From Sediminibacterium sp. FEMGT703S (GTDB taxonomy: Bacteria; Bacteroidota; Bacteroidia; Chitinophagales; Chitinophagaceae), in NCBI GenBank assembly GCA_002786355.1, contig PGCO01000013.1, positions 124,001 through 188,000 on the forward strand: DNA of 64,000 nt, written 5' to 3'. Positions within the stretch are counted from its first letter, which is position 1, and each line of letters begins with the position of its first letter. The notes under the pieces were generated by a model, which did not search any database, had not been told where the DNA came from, and saw only the letters and a program-made list of their open reading frames with translations. The position numbers and the translations under genes are program-made. Positions 19,517-28,298 of the stretch are shown here, one piece after another.

Positions 19517-19524
19517 TACCTTTG
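19517..19524 (+). promoter_or_regulatory. -7 promoter box for mdh (TACCTTTG)
   Basis: TACCTTTG matches TAnnTTTG and lies 27 bases before the first mdh ATG. No convincing -33 TTTG is seen upstream. Confidence 0.45.
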
Positions 19525-19551
19525 CACCACTTAAATTAATCACTTTAAATA

Positions 19552-20490
19552 ATGCCAATTATGAAAGTTACTGTAGTAGGTGCTGGTGCTGTAGGAGCAA
19601 CCTGTGCTGACAATATTGCCCGTAAGGAATTATGTACTGAGCTGGTATTACTAGACATCAAAGAAGGATTTGCAGAAGGCAAGGCCCAAGACATGATGCA
19701 AACAGCTACTTTACTAGGTTTTGACACTAAAATTACCGGAAGCACCAACGACTACAGTAAAACTGCAGGAAGTGATGTGGTGGTTATTACTTCTGGCTTA
19801 CCTCGTAAACCAGGCATGACTCGTGAAGAATTAATTGGCACCAATGCTGGTATTGTAAAAGGTGTTTGTGAAAATATTTTGAAGTATTCTCCAAATGCAA
19901 TCATCATTGTGATCAGTAACCCAATGGATACAATGACTTACTTGGCGTTGACTGCTACAGGATTGCCAAAAAATAGAATCATTGGAATGGGTGGCACATT
20001 AGACAGCAGCCGTTTCAAGTATCAATTGAGTCAACACTTAAAGTGTAGTCCAGCCGATTTAAATGCATTGGTTGTAGGTGGACATGGTGATACTACGATG
20101 ATTCCTTTAATTCGTTACGCAACTTGGAACAGCGCACCTGTAACAGATTTCCTATCTGCAGAACAACAACAACAAATTGTAAATGATACCATGGTAGGTG
20201 GAGCAACATTGACTAAACTAATAGGCACTTCAGCTTGGTATGCACCAGGTGCAGCAGGAGCTGCTTTAGTGGAGAGCATTGTACGCGACGAGAAAAAATT
20301 ATTTACTTGCTGCGTTAGCTTAGAAGGTGAATATGGTCAGAACGATATTTGCTTAGGCGTTCCTGTAACTATTGGAAAAAATGGTTGGGAAAAAATCATC
20401 GACCTTAAATTAAATGAAGAAGAACAAGCTGCATTTAATAAGAGCGCAGATGCTGTAAGAAACATGAACGATGTTTTAAAAACTTTATAG
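19552..20490 (+). CDS. mdh: Malate dehydrogenase
   Basis: An LDH-like malate dehydrogenase (TCA cycle, malate to oxaloacetate with NAD). It has the Rossmann motif VGAGAVGATCA, the substrate-binding arginine loop SGLPRKPGMTREE with TNAGIVK, the SNPMDTMTYLA segment and the catalytic histidine in VVGGHGDTTMIPL. The 312-residue length is typical. Two ATGs, at 19552 and 19561, are both possible starts; the second gives the more usual N-terminus MKVTVVGAG. Its stop abuts the stop of the convergent glycosyltransferase gene with no base between. Confidence 0.96.
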   Translation: MPIMKVTVVGAGAVGATCADNIARKELCTELVLLDIKEGFAEGKAQDMMQTATLLGFDTKITGSTNDYSKTAGSDVVVITSGLPRKPGMTREELIGTNAGIVKGVCENILKYSPNAIIIVISNPMDTMTYLALTATGLPKNRIIGMGGTLDSSRFKYQLSQHLKCSPADLNALVVGGHGDTTMIPLIRYATWNSAPVTDFLSAEQQQQIVNDTMVGGATLTKLIGTSAWYAPGAAGAALVESIVRDEKKLFTCCVSLEGEYGQNDICLGVPVTIGKNGWEKIIDLKLNEEEQAAFNKSADAVRNMNDVLKTL

Positions 20491-21513
20491 TTACGCAATC
20501 CACTGCATTGCCATTGCAGCAATGTTAGCGGTATCTTGTAACTGCATACAGTTGAAATGCCCTTTGGGGCATTTTTTTTTGCCGTAATTACTACAGGGTT
20601 GGCAGGATAAATTAGGTACAATAAAATTATGGTAAGCAACTTGATTTTTATGTAAAGTCAATTGCTGTGCCCCGTAATAAGGTTCCACCGCCAACTTAGG
20701 AGACGTGCCTCCCCAGATGGCCAATACTTTTTTATTAAACGCACAAGCTATGTATTGTAAACCTGTATCGTGTGAAATAACCAGTTTTGCTTGTTTTACT
20801 AAATCAGCAGATTCGTGCAATGAGAATTTACCACAGGCATTATAAATACGAATGGGATCTATGCTAGCAATGGCATCACCCTCTTGTTGGTCTTCTTTAC
20901 CGCCAATTAAAATAATGGGATATGGAATTTGAGTACATAATTGCTGCAACTTAGGTATTGGTAATTTTTTAGTTGCATAAGAAGCCCCAATTACAATAGC
21001 GATGTAACCAAATTGATGCGATGCAGGTATATCGCTTAATTGAATTCCCTTCCCGTTAGGAATAAAATAATCAAGTCCCTGCTCATCATTAACAATTCCC
21101 AGCGGAGCAAGTGTATCTAAGCTTCTCAAAGTAATATGCCTATCAGGCATTTGGTTGATTCCAAAACGAGTAAGCAACCATTTCTGCCGACTTAATTTAT
21201 GATAAGCGTAAACAGGTACTTTCAATTGGAACTGAATCATCCAAGATCTAAAGTTTTTATGCAAATCAATAATATAATCAAATTGTTGGCTCATTAGTTT
21301 AGGAACAAGCTCATTCAGATTATTATTGAAGTAATGAAACTGATCTATATAAGGATTGGCTTCCGTAACTGCTTTCATAGAAAGCTTGGTTAAAAAATGT
21401 ATTTCAACGCCTGGCAATTGTTGCTTTAAACACCTAAATACAGGGGAAGCCAACACAATATCACCAATAGAAGAAAAGCGAATGACCAGTATTTTTTTTG
21501 TTGAAACCTCCAT
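20491..21513 (-). CDS. Glycosyltransferase family 9 (heptosyltransferase-like)
   Basis: A 340-residue GT9 enzyme of the ADP-heptose:LPS heptosyltransferase superfamily, which adds sugars to the inner core of lipopolysaccharide. The N-terminus KILVIRFSSIGDIVLASPVF is the family's opening motif. The nucleotide-sugar site is SHDTGLQYIACAFNKKVLAIWGGT-like, with the conserved DTG. The C-terminus carries a short cysteine-rich stretch (CQPCSNYGKKKCPKGHFNC). It is cytoplasmic or membrane-associated. It ends exactly where mdh ends on the opposite strand. Confidence 0.9.
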   Translation of the reverse strand: MEVSTKKILVIRFSSIGDIVLASPVFRCLKQQLPGVEIHFLTKLSMKAVTEANPYIDQFHYFNNNLNELVPKLMSQQFDYIIDLHKNFRSWMIQFQLKVPVYAYHKLSRQKWLLTRFGINQMPDRHITLRSLDTLAPLGIVNDEQGLDYFIPNGKGIQLSDIPASHQFGYIAIVIGASYATKKLPIPKLQQLCTQIPYPIILIGGKEDQQEGDAIASIDPIRIYNACGKFSLHESADLVKQAKLVISHDTGLQYIACAFNKKVLAIWGGTSPKLAVEPYYGAQQLTLHKNQVAYHNFIVPNLSCQPCSNYGKKKCPKGHFNCMQLQDTANIAAMAMQWIA

Positions 21514-21529
21514 GGTCGAATAGGTTAAT

Positions 21530-22780
21530 TTAGGAATGCTTTTCTACAAAATCTAAATCCTTATGAAATGTTTCTTCCGTAAAATAAAAAGCAATTAAGG
21601 TAATACTCATGATGATGATTCCCGTGATAATTCCGCTTTGAATTAAAGACCAACCCAAGTTTTGCTGAAATAAATTCAGGAACATTAGATTTATCAGCGG
21701 CAATGCTCCCCTTACCATATTAGGAATTGTAGTAGCAGCTGTAGCCCTTAAATTAGTACCAAACTGCTCTGCTCCCATCGTAACAAAAATAGCCCAGAAC
21801 CCAGTGCTAAAGCCTAACATAGCGCAAATAAAATACATAGATGTATCATTATTATTAAAGCTACTGTAGAAAAACAGGAGGCATGCTATGCAGAGTAAGT
21901 AAAAAGAAAGCAATGCTTTTTTTCTACTCTTAAAATATTGACTAATCAATCCAATTAAAATATCTCCAATGGCAATACCTACATACGCAAACATGATGGC
22001 TCTTCCACTTTCAATTTTATTATCACCATATAACGCACCTGCAAAACGATTGCTGAGGTTTACTAAAATACCTATCACATACCAAGTAGGCAACCCAATT
22101 AAAATGGCAAGAATATATTTTTTAAACCTTTTCCCATTATTAAAGAACATGAAGAAATTTCCTTTCTGAATACCCACTTGTTCTTTTAAACTATTAAACA
22201 TACCGCTCTCTGTAACAGAAATGCGCAATAACAATAATCCAATCCCCAATCCACCTCCAATCATATAACAAAGTCTCCAGTCGTTGGTGAGCTTGTAAAC
22301 AAAATAGGCAAACACAGCTCCAAATAAACCAATACCTGCAACCAACGAAGTACCTACCCCTCTTTTTTCTTTTGGCAACAACTCACTTACTAAAGTAATG
22401 CCTGCACCCAATTCGCCAGCCAAGCCAATACCTGCAATGAATCTTGCCCAAGCATATTGATCTACTGTTTGTACAAATCCTGTTGCAAAATTGGCAACAG
22501 AGTAAAGTGCAATTGATCCAAATAATACACTTAGTCTTCCTTTTTTATCTCCAATGGTACCCCATAATACACCGCCAATTAACAAGCCAACCATTTGCCA
22601 ATTGATAATTTTAGTACTTGCAGCAATCACTTGTACACTATCATTTAATTGAACGCCAATGCCTGCCAAACTAGGTTCACGAACAATAGTAAAAAGTAAT
22701 AAATCGTAGATATCTACAAAATAACCCAGTGCTGCAACAACAACCGGTAAAGAGAGTATGCCATATTTTTTTGAAGTCAT
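21530..22780 (-). CDS. MFS transporter (metabolite:H+ symporter type)
   Basis: A 416-residue major facilitator with about 12 hydrophobic segments. The loop 2-3 motif GTIGDKKGRLSVLFGS and the TM4-5 motif GIGLAGELGAGITLVSELLP place it near the sugar-transporter/metabolite:H+ symporter group (ProP, ShiA, KgtP and related). The substrate cannot be told. It begins 5 bases after the DedA gene, and GT9 starts 16 bases after its stop, so the four genes from 24730 leftwards may form one operon. Confidence 0.88.
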   Translation of the reverse strand: MTSKKYGILSLPVVVAALGYFVDIYDLLLFTIVREPSLAGIGVQLNDSVQVIAASTKIINWQMVGLLIGGVLWGTIGDKKGRLSVLFGSIALYSVANFATGFVQTVDQYAWARFIAGIGLAGELGAGITLVSELLPKEKRGVGTSLVAGIGLFGAVFAYFVYKLTNDWRLCYMIGGGLGIGLLLLRISVTESGMFNSLKEQVGIQKGNFFMFFNNGKRFKKYILAILIGLPTWYVIGILVNLSNRFAGALYGDNKIESGRAIMFAYVGIAIGDILIGLISQYFKSRKKALLSFYLLCIACLLFFYSSFNNNDTSMYFICAMLGFSTGFWAIFVTMGAEQFGTNLRATAATTIPNMVRGALPLINLMFLNLFQQNLGWSLIQSGIITGIIIMSITLIAFYFTEETFHKDLDFVEKHS

Positions 22781-22785
22781 GCTAA

Positions 22786-23457
22786 TTATTTCTTTTTATT
22801 AAAGACTAATTTCATGATCACTGGAGCGGTAGTTACAGCAACAATACCCAATACAATCACTTCTAAGTGATCTTTTAAATCGAATCCGAATTGAGCTAGA
22901 ATCCATTTTTGTAAAAAATGTCCTGCAAATAGCATACTTCCTACCCATGCTACACAGCCCACCACATTATAAAAAGCAAATTTCTTTTTATCCATTTGCA
23001 CAATACCAGCTACAATAGGAGCAAAGGTTCGCACGATTGGAATAAATCGTGCTACAATGATAGCGCCGCCACCATGCTTTTCATAAAACTCATGCGCTTG
23101 TTGCAAATACCGTTGCTTAAAAAACATATTCTCTTTCCACTGATACATTGCAGGACCAACTTTTCGGCCAAACCAATAACCAGTGGTATTCCCAATAATT
23201 CCCGCAGCTGAAATCAGCATCATGATTAATAATAAATCAAAGATTTCATTTCCGGTAGGAATAAATTCATTGGCTAAATTGGTGCTGTAAATACCAGCAA
23301 CAAATAATAAACTATCCCCAGGTAAAAAGAACCCAGCAAATAATCCTGTTTCTGCAAAAACAACAAATAAAATCAACCATAAACCTCCGTGCTCAATATA
23401 AAACTGAGGTTGCAATAAATTAGTCCAATGAAACTCTAGTAATATTTGCATTAACAT
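22786..23457 (-). CDS. DedA-family membrane protein
   Basis: A 223-residue inner-membrane protein of the DedA/SNARE-associated (VTT) family, whose members include undecaprenyl-phosphate and other lipid flippases. The family motifs are the re-entrant acidic region VVFAETGLFAGFFLPGDSLLF-like near residues 33-52 and the arginine motif GGGAIIVARFIPIVRTFAP. About five hydrophobic segments are present. It is 19 bases after the dicarboxylate symporter gene. The exact lipid substrate is not predictable. Confidence 0.92.
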   Translation of the reverse strand: MLMQILLEFHWTNLLQPQFYIEHGGLWLILFVVFAETGLFAGFFLPGDSLLFVAGIYSTNLANEFIPTGNEIFDLLLIMMLISAAGIIGNTTGYWFGRKVGPAMYQWKENMFFKQRYLQQAHEFYEKHGGGAIIVARFIPIVRTFAPIVAGIVQMDKKKFAFYNVVGCVAWVGSMLFAGHFLQKWILAQFGFDLKDHLEVIVLGIVAVTTAPVIMKLVFNKKK

Positions 23458-23476
23458 AACGCTGCTTTAATTTTAT

Positions 23477-24730
23477 TTACGACTCCATTTCAAAACTACC
23501 TTCCTCTTGTAATTCACCTTCCCATTTGCTTACAACACTTGTAGCCAAAGCATTTCCTAATACATTGGTACCAGTTCTAAACATATCACAAAAGTGATCA
23601 ATAGGCAAAATCAAAGCTACCCCTTCTGGTGGAATTTTAAACATAGCACAAGTGGCTAAAACAATAATTAAGGAAGCCCTTGGCACACCAGCGATTCCCT
23701 TACTAGTCAACATCAATACCAATAACATGGTAATCTGTTCCCCTATTGGCATATGGATACCATAAGCTTGTGCAATGGCTAAGCTAGCAAAAGTCATGTA
23801 CATCATGCTTCCATCTAAATTAAAAGAATAACCCAATGGTAAAATGAATGACACAATACTTTTCTTACAACCAAAACGTTCTAATTCTTCTGTTAACTTA
23901 GGGAATACCGCTTCACTACTAGTGGTACTAAAAGCTACCAATAAAGGATTAGCAATTATTTTTAATAAACGAAACATTCTTTTCCCAAGAATTAAAAAGC
24001 CAACTGTACATAACAGTGCCCATAAAACGGCTATTCCTAAAACAAAATATCCAAAGTAAATAAAGTAAAAACTAAAAATCCCTAATCCCTTATCTGCAAC
24101 TACTGCAGCCAATGTTCCAAACACACCAAAGGGAGCAAAATTCATTACATAACCTACAATCTTTAAAATGATATGTGCAACAATGTCTAGGGCATTTATT
24201 ACAGGTTTAGAATAAGGCCCTAGGTTAGCAGCTGCTACACCAAAGAAAATGGAGAAGACTACAATTTGTAATATTTCATTTGTAGCCATTGCTTCAAAAA
24301 TACTGGCAGGCACTACATGCTCAATAAACTTTTGTAAGGAAAACTCAGAAGTTTTTCCCATTAAATCTTGTAACCCTGCATTATCCGCTTGTGATAAATT
24401 GATGTAAGAGCCAGGCTGAAAATAATTCACCAAAATCATTCCCACTAATAAACTCACCAAAGAGGCAGACACAAACCATAACATGGCTTTACCACCTACC
24501 CTACCAACTGTTTTTAAATCGCCTAATTTTGCAATACCAACCACCAACGTACTGAAAACCAGTGGAGCTATGATTGTTTTTACCAATCTGATAAAAATAG
24601 TTCCCAATAATTTAATGTTCTTCGAAAACGCACTAATTGTTTCAGGAGCAGCAGATTCATGTATAATATATCCTGTTACTATACCCAATACCATGGCAAT
24701 CAGGATATAAATAGTCAATTTATTCTTCAT
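23477..24730 (-). CDS. Dicarboxylate/amino acid:cation symporter (DAACS family)
   Basis: A 417-residue symporter of the GltP/DctA family, which imports glutamate, aspartate or C4-dicarboxylates with protons or sodium. Conserved features are the serine-rich hairpin AFSTTSSEAVFPKL, the unwound TM7 motif YSFNLDGSMMYMTFASLAIA, the second hairpin TSKGIAGVPRASLIIV and the TM8 FCDMFRTGTNVLGNA. I choose the ATG at 24730: the in-frame extension to 24811 adds 27 residues unlike the family and would reach almost to the divergent gene. Confidence 0.92.
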   Translation of the reverse strand: MKNKLTIYILIAMVLGIVTGYIIHESAAPETISAFSKNIKLLGTIFIRLVKTIIAPLVFSTLVVGIAKLGDLKTVGRVGGKAMLWFVSASLVSLLVGMILVNYFQPGSYINLSQADNAGLQDLMGKTSEFSLQKFIEHVVPASIFEAMATNEILQIVVFSIFFGVAAANLGPYSKPVINALDIVAHIILKIVGYVMNFAPFGVFGTLAAVVADKGLGIFSFYFIYFGYFVLGIAVLWALLCTVGFLILGKRMFRLLKIIANPLLVAFSTTSSEAVFPKLTEELERFGCKKSIVSFILPLGYSFNLDGSMMYMTFASLAIAQAYGIHMPIGEQITMLLVLMLTSKGIAGVPRASLIIVLATCAMFKIPPEGVALILPIDHFCDMFRTGTNVLGNALATSVVSKWEGELQEEGSFEMES

Positions 24731-24822
24731 CCAGCAAAATTTGAGTTGGCAATATAGCCGTAAATTGAATATAATACCTATTTTGCCAGATAATTTAAAA
24801 CCAGAACCCAATTAATAAAACT

Positions 24823-26313
24823 ATGAGTTTATTCAGAAAGAAATCGCTTTCAGCGATGCTGGCCAATGCAGAGGATTCTACCAATGGTTTACAAAGAACA
24901 CTTGGAGCAGGAAATTTAATTGCATTAGGTATCGGAGCCATTATTGGTGCCGGTTTATTTGTTAGAACAGCTGCAGCAGCAGGACAATCTGCAGGACCAG
25001 CTGTTACCATTTCATTTATTATTGCCGCAATTGGTTGTGCGTTTGCTGGTCTTTGTTATGCAGAGTTTGCAGCAATGATTCCTATTGCAGGTAGTGCTTA
25101 CGCTTACTCTTATGTTACATTAGGAGAATTGGTTGCATGGATTATTGGATGGGCTTTAATTATGGAATATGCTTTAGGTGCAGCCACTGTATCCATTGCA
25201 TGGAGCGAGTACCTCAATAAATTATTTGGAGGGTCCATTCCTTATGAATGGTGTCACTCCCCCTTTGAAAGTTTTACCGACTCAGCAGGTGTATTACATC
25301 AGGGAATGATTAATGCACCAGCATTATTGATATTGGGCCTAATCACATTATTGTTGATTAAGGGAACCCAAGAATCTGCTATTGTAAATGCTGTAATCGT
25401 TTTCATTAAAGTGGGTATTGTATTGTTATTTATTGGTATTGGTTGGCAGTTTATAAAGCCTGAAAACCATACTCCATACATGATTCCAGAAGGAACCGCA
25501 GCGGTGGTTGATAATGCAGGAAAAGTTATTGCAGATTACTCCCCCTTCAATAAACATGGATGGGGTGGCGTACTTGGCGGAGCAGCTGTAGTATTTTTTG
25601 CCTTCATTGGTTTTGATGCGGTATCTACTGCAGCGCAGGAAGCAAAGAATCCAAAAAGAGATATGCCAATTGGTATTTTAGGTTCTTTAGTAGTATGTAC
25701 CATTCTGTATATTTTATTTGGTCACGTATTAACAGGGGTTGCTAACTGGAAGGAATTTGTAGACCCAGAAAAAGGACGTGAAGCTTCTGTTGCTTATGCT
25801 ATTTCTGCTTATATGACTGGCTATGGTTGGTTAGCACAAGCAGTAACTATTGCCATTTTAGCTGGCTTCTCTTCTGTAATTTTAGTAATGTTAATGGGCC
25901 AGAGCCGTATTTTCTACTCAATGAGTAACGATGGCTTGATTCCAAAAGCATTTGGAGAATTACATCCTAAATTCCGCACTCCTTATAAAGCCAATATCAT
26001 CCTCTTCGTATTTGTAGGATTATTCGCAGCTTTTGTTCCAGGACATGTGGCAGGAGATTTAACTTCTTTTGGAACCCTATTTGCTTTTGTGTTAGTAAGT
26101 GTTGGCGTTTGGGTATTAAGGGTAAAATCACCTGAATTAGAGCGTCCATTTAAAACACCAATGGTTCCATTGGTATCTTCATTAGGAGTAATTGTATGTA
26201 CATCAATGATTTTTGTTCTTGATGCAACAACTTTAAAAGTTGCTTTTGGATGGATGGCATTGGGCTTGGTAGTGTACTTTGTTTACAGTAAAAAAAGAAG
26301 TAAACTGAACTAA
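24823..26313 (+). CDS. Amino acid permease (APC family, cationic amino acid transporter type)
   Basis: A 496-residue APC-superfamily permease with about 12-14 hydrophobic segments. The unwound TM1 motif is GIGAIIGAGLFVRTA, TM6 holds FFAFIGFDAVSTAAQEAKNP, and TM8-9 contain MLMGQSRIFYSMSNDGL. These are typical of the CAT/YfnA-like subgroup. The substrate is probably an amino acid but is not resolvable. It is divergent from the dicarboxylate symporter across a 92-base region and ends before a strong terminator. Confidence 0.92.
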   Translation: MSLFRKKSLSAMLANAEDSTNGLQRTLGAGNLIALGIGAIIGAGLFVRTAAAAGQSAGPAVTISFIIAAIGCAFAGLCYAEFAAMIPIAGSAYAYSYVTLGELVAWIIGWALIMEYALGAATVSIAWSEYLNKLFGGSIPYEWCHSPFESFTDSAGVLHQGMINAPALLILGLITLLLIKGTQESAIVNAVIVFIKVGIVLLFIGIGWQFIKPENHTPYMIPEGTAAVVDNAGKVIADYSPFNKHGWGGVLGGAAVVFFAFIGFDAVSTAAQEAKNPKRDMPIGILGSLVVCTILYILFGHVLTGVANWKEFVDPEKGREASVAYAISAYMTGYGWLAQAVTIAILAGFSSVILVMLMGQSRIFYSMSNDGLIPKAFGELHPKFRTPYKANIILFVFVGLFAAFVPGHVAGDLTSFGTLFAFVLVSVGVWVLRVKSPELERPFKTPMVPLVSSLGVIVCTSMIFVLDATTLKVAFGWMALGLVVYFVYSKKRSKLN

Positions 26314-26333
26314 TCAATAAAATTGCATATTCT

Positions 26334-26366
26334 AAAAGCCCCAACGAGTGTTGGGGCTTTTTTTTT
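26334..26366 (+). terminator. Rho-independent terminator of the amino acid permease gene
   Basis: A 12-bp perfect stem (AAAAGCCCCAAC with GTTGGGGCTTTT) closed by the loop GAGT is followed by a T run to 26366. It sits 20 bases after the permease stop. Confidence 0.92.
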
Positions 26367-26369
26367 CAC

Positions 26370-26377
26370 TAATTTTG
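26370..26377 (+). promoter_or_regulatory. -7 promoter box for yebC-like gene (TAATTTTG)
   Basis: TAATTTTG fits TAnnTTTG and lies 19 bases before the ATG, directly after the upstream terminator. The -33 region overlaps the terminator hairpin, so the match is incomplete. Confidence 0.45.
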
Positions 26378-26396
26378 CCATCCGAAAACAACAACT

Positions 26397-27119
26397 ATGG
26401 GAAGGATTTTTGAAGTACGAAAAGCAAGCATGTTTGCCCGTTGGGATAAAATGGCAAAAAACTTTACCCGCATTGGTAAAGAAATTGTAATTGCAGTAAA
26501 AGCATCAGGACCTGATGTTGCTACGAATCCAGCATTAAGAAGGTGTTTCCAAAATGCCAAAAGTGTGGGTATGCCCAAAGACCGTGTTGAAGCTGCAATT
26601 AAGCGAGCTATGGGTAAAGACACTAGTAACTATGAAGAAATACTATACGAAGGATATGCGCCACATGGCGTTGCATTGTTGGTAGAAACAGCAACCGATA
26701 ACCATGTTAGAACGGTAGCCAACGTTAAGAGCCATTTTAATAAAGGAAACGGTGCCATGGGTACCAATGGAAGTGTAAGTTTCCAGTTCAAGAAAATGGG
26801 GGTATTTAAACTAAAAGCTGAAGGCCAAGATTTAGAGGAAATGGAATTGGAGTTGATAGATCATGGCTTAGATGAATTAGGAGAAAGTGAGGACGACAAT
26901 GGCAATCCAATTATTGTGTTGCGTTGTGCATTTACCGACTTTGGCAGGTTACAAAAAGAGCTGGAAGACAGAAATATCACCCCTATTAGTGCAGAATTGG
27001 AATGGATTCCAACCAATACAGTTCCAGTAACAGACGAGCAGGCCGAAGACGTATCTAAACTAATTGAAAGACTAGAACAAGACGAAGACGTGAATAAAGT
27101 ATTCCATAATATGGGATAA
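26397..27119 (+). CDS. YebC/PmpR family protein
   Basis: A 240-residue member of the YebC/TACO1 family. Members have been described as DNA-binding regulators and, more recently, as factors that help ribosomes through difficult sequences. Family hallmarks are [18 protein letters not shown] near the N-terminus, [28 protein letters not shown], and the middle region [14 protein letters not shown] with [18 protein letters not shown]. The domain order and length are normal. It is cytoplasmic. A DCC-family gene follows by 18 bases. Confidence 0.95.
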   Translation: MGRIFEVRKASMFARWDKMAKNFTRIGKEIVIAVKASGPDVATNPALRRCFQNAKSVGMPKDRVEAAIKRAMGKDTSNYEEILYEGYAPHGVALLVETATDNHVRTVANVKSHFNKGNGAMGTNGSVSFQFKKMGVFKLKAEGQDLEEMELELIDHGLDELGESEDDNGNPIIVLRCAFTDFGRLQKELEDRNITPISAELEWIPTNTVPVTDEQAEDVSKLIERLEQDEDVNKVFHNMG

Positions 27120-27137
27120 TAAGTTAAACTTTATTAT

Positions 27138-27551
27138 ATGGAAATCTCATCCGATACAAACCCCGTTATCCTATTTGACGGGGTTTGTAATTTATGCAAT
27201 AGCACCGTATTATTTGTGATTAAGCATGATCCAAAAAAGCAATTTCGTTTTGCTTCTATTCAGGGGGATTATGGCCAACAAGTACTAAAGCAGTTTCATT
27301 TACCACCTGACTCACTAAATTCATTTATTCTTTTAAAAGACAATCAAATTTATACGCATTCTACAGGCGCATTAAAAGTTGCAAGGCAATTATCTGGTGC
27401 ATGGCCACTGCTTTATGCATGTATCATAATACCACCTTTCATTCGCAATGCAGTATATCAATTCATTGCAAATAATCGATACAAATGGTTTGGTAAAAAA
27501 GAAAGCTGTGAGGTTCCAAGCCCAGCACTCAAAGCATTATTTTATAACTAA
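27138..27551 (+). CDS. DCC-family thiol-disulfide oxidoreductase-like protein (DUF393)
   Basis: A 137-residue protein with the defining motif FDGVCNLCN near residue 14, in which the Asp-x-x-Cys-x-x-Cys gives the family its name. RFASIQGDYGQ and ALKVARQLSGAWPLLYA follow. A hydrophobic segment around residues 88-104 may associate with the membrane. The fold is predicted to be thioredoxin-like but function is unproven. It follows the YebC gene in the same direction and ends 5 bases from the convergent SIMPL gene. Confidence 0.9.
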   Translation: MEISSDTNPVILFDGVCNLCNSTVLFVIKHDPKKQFRFASIQGDYGQQVLKQFHLPPDSLNSFILLKDNQIYTHSTGALKVARQLSGAWPLLYACIIIPPFIRNAVYQFIANNRYKWFGKKESCEVPSPALKALFYN

Positions 27552-27556
27552 CCTAA

Positions 27557-28285
27557 TTAGTTCGCTAAGTATTCAACCTTTAAAGTAATAGAAGCGGTTT
27601 TTTCTTTTGAAGTAGTATTAAAAGACCCGCCATAACTGTAATCTTCATTGTCATTTTTGCCCGTAATTTGGAAAACCCCCATATTGGCTTTTTTAAGTGA
27701 ACCAAGATTTACAGCAGAACTTTTAGCAATGGTTTCTGCACGCAACTTAGCGTCTTCAGCAGCTTTAGCCAATAAGTCGATCTTCAACTCATTTAATCTG
27801 CTGTAATAATAGCTGGGCTTATTTGAATTAAATTCAATTCCTTTTTGCAAAAGCTCTGTTACTTCTCTAGAAACTTTTTCTACCAATTTAATTTCTCGAG
27901 AATCAACTTTAACTCCTCCCGTTAAAGTGTAGCCACTAAATACTGATTTAGAAGTTCCGTTTGGACCATTTTCATAGTTAAAGTTTTTCACTACATCTAC
28001 TGCTAAAAAAACCATACTAGAATCTGGAATCCCTTTCTCTCTTAAATAAGCTTTAATGACCGCTTCATCAGACTTAATTTGAGTATAGGCTTCTTTTAAA
28101 TCATATCCCGATCTACTGTATTGGCCTTTCCAAACAATTTGATCGCTAATAAAATCCTTTTCAGCCAATCCTGTCACTACAATTGTTTCTGTACTAATAA
28201 ATTTGTACTTATAGGAATTACCTAAAATAAACGCACTAATTAAAATAGTTAATGCAATTACGATTGTACTGACAGATGCTTTCAT
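27557..28285 (-). CDS. SIMPL domain-containing protein (DUF541)
   Basis: A 242-residue protein with a single N-terminal membrane anchor or uncleaved signal (STIVIALTILISAFILGNSY), followed by a periplasmic SIMPL domain. Visible features are TIVVTGLAEKDFISDQIVWK at the domain start and LNELKIDLLAKAAEDAKLRAETIAKS, the family's alanine-rich helix. Related bacterial proteins such as the E. coli and Brucella homologues affect oxidative stress and porin-like assemblies, but no role is certain. It starts 13 bases after the E1 dehydrogenase gene. Confidence 0.88.
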   Translation of the reverse strand: MKASVSTIVIALTILISAFILGNSYKYKFISTETIVVTGLAEKDFISDQIVWKGQYSRSGYDLKEAYTQIKSDEAVIKAYLREKGIPDSSMVFLAVDVVKNFNYENGPNGTSKSVFSGYTLTGGVKVDSREIKLVEKVSREVTELLQKGIEFNSNKPSYYYSRLNELKIDLLAKAAEDAKLRAETIAKSSAVNLGSLKKANMGVFQITGKNDNEDYSYGGSFNTTSKEKTASITLKVEYLAN

Positions 28286-28298
28286 ATTGGTTAATTGT

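Noticed and set aside
24731..24811. Longer N-terminus for the dicarboxylate symporter
   Set aside because: The 27 extra residues have no family counterpart, and they take up most of the short region shared with the divergent permease.
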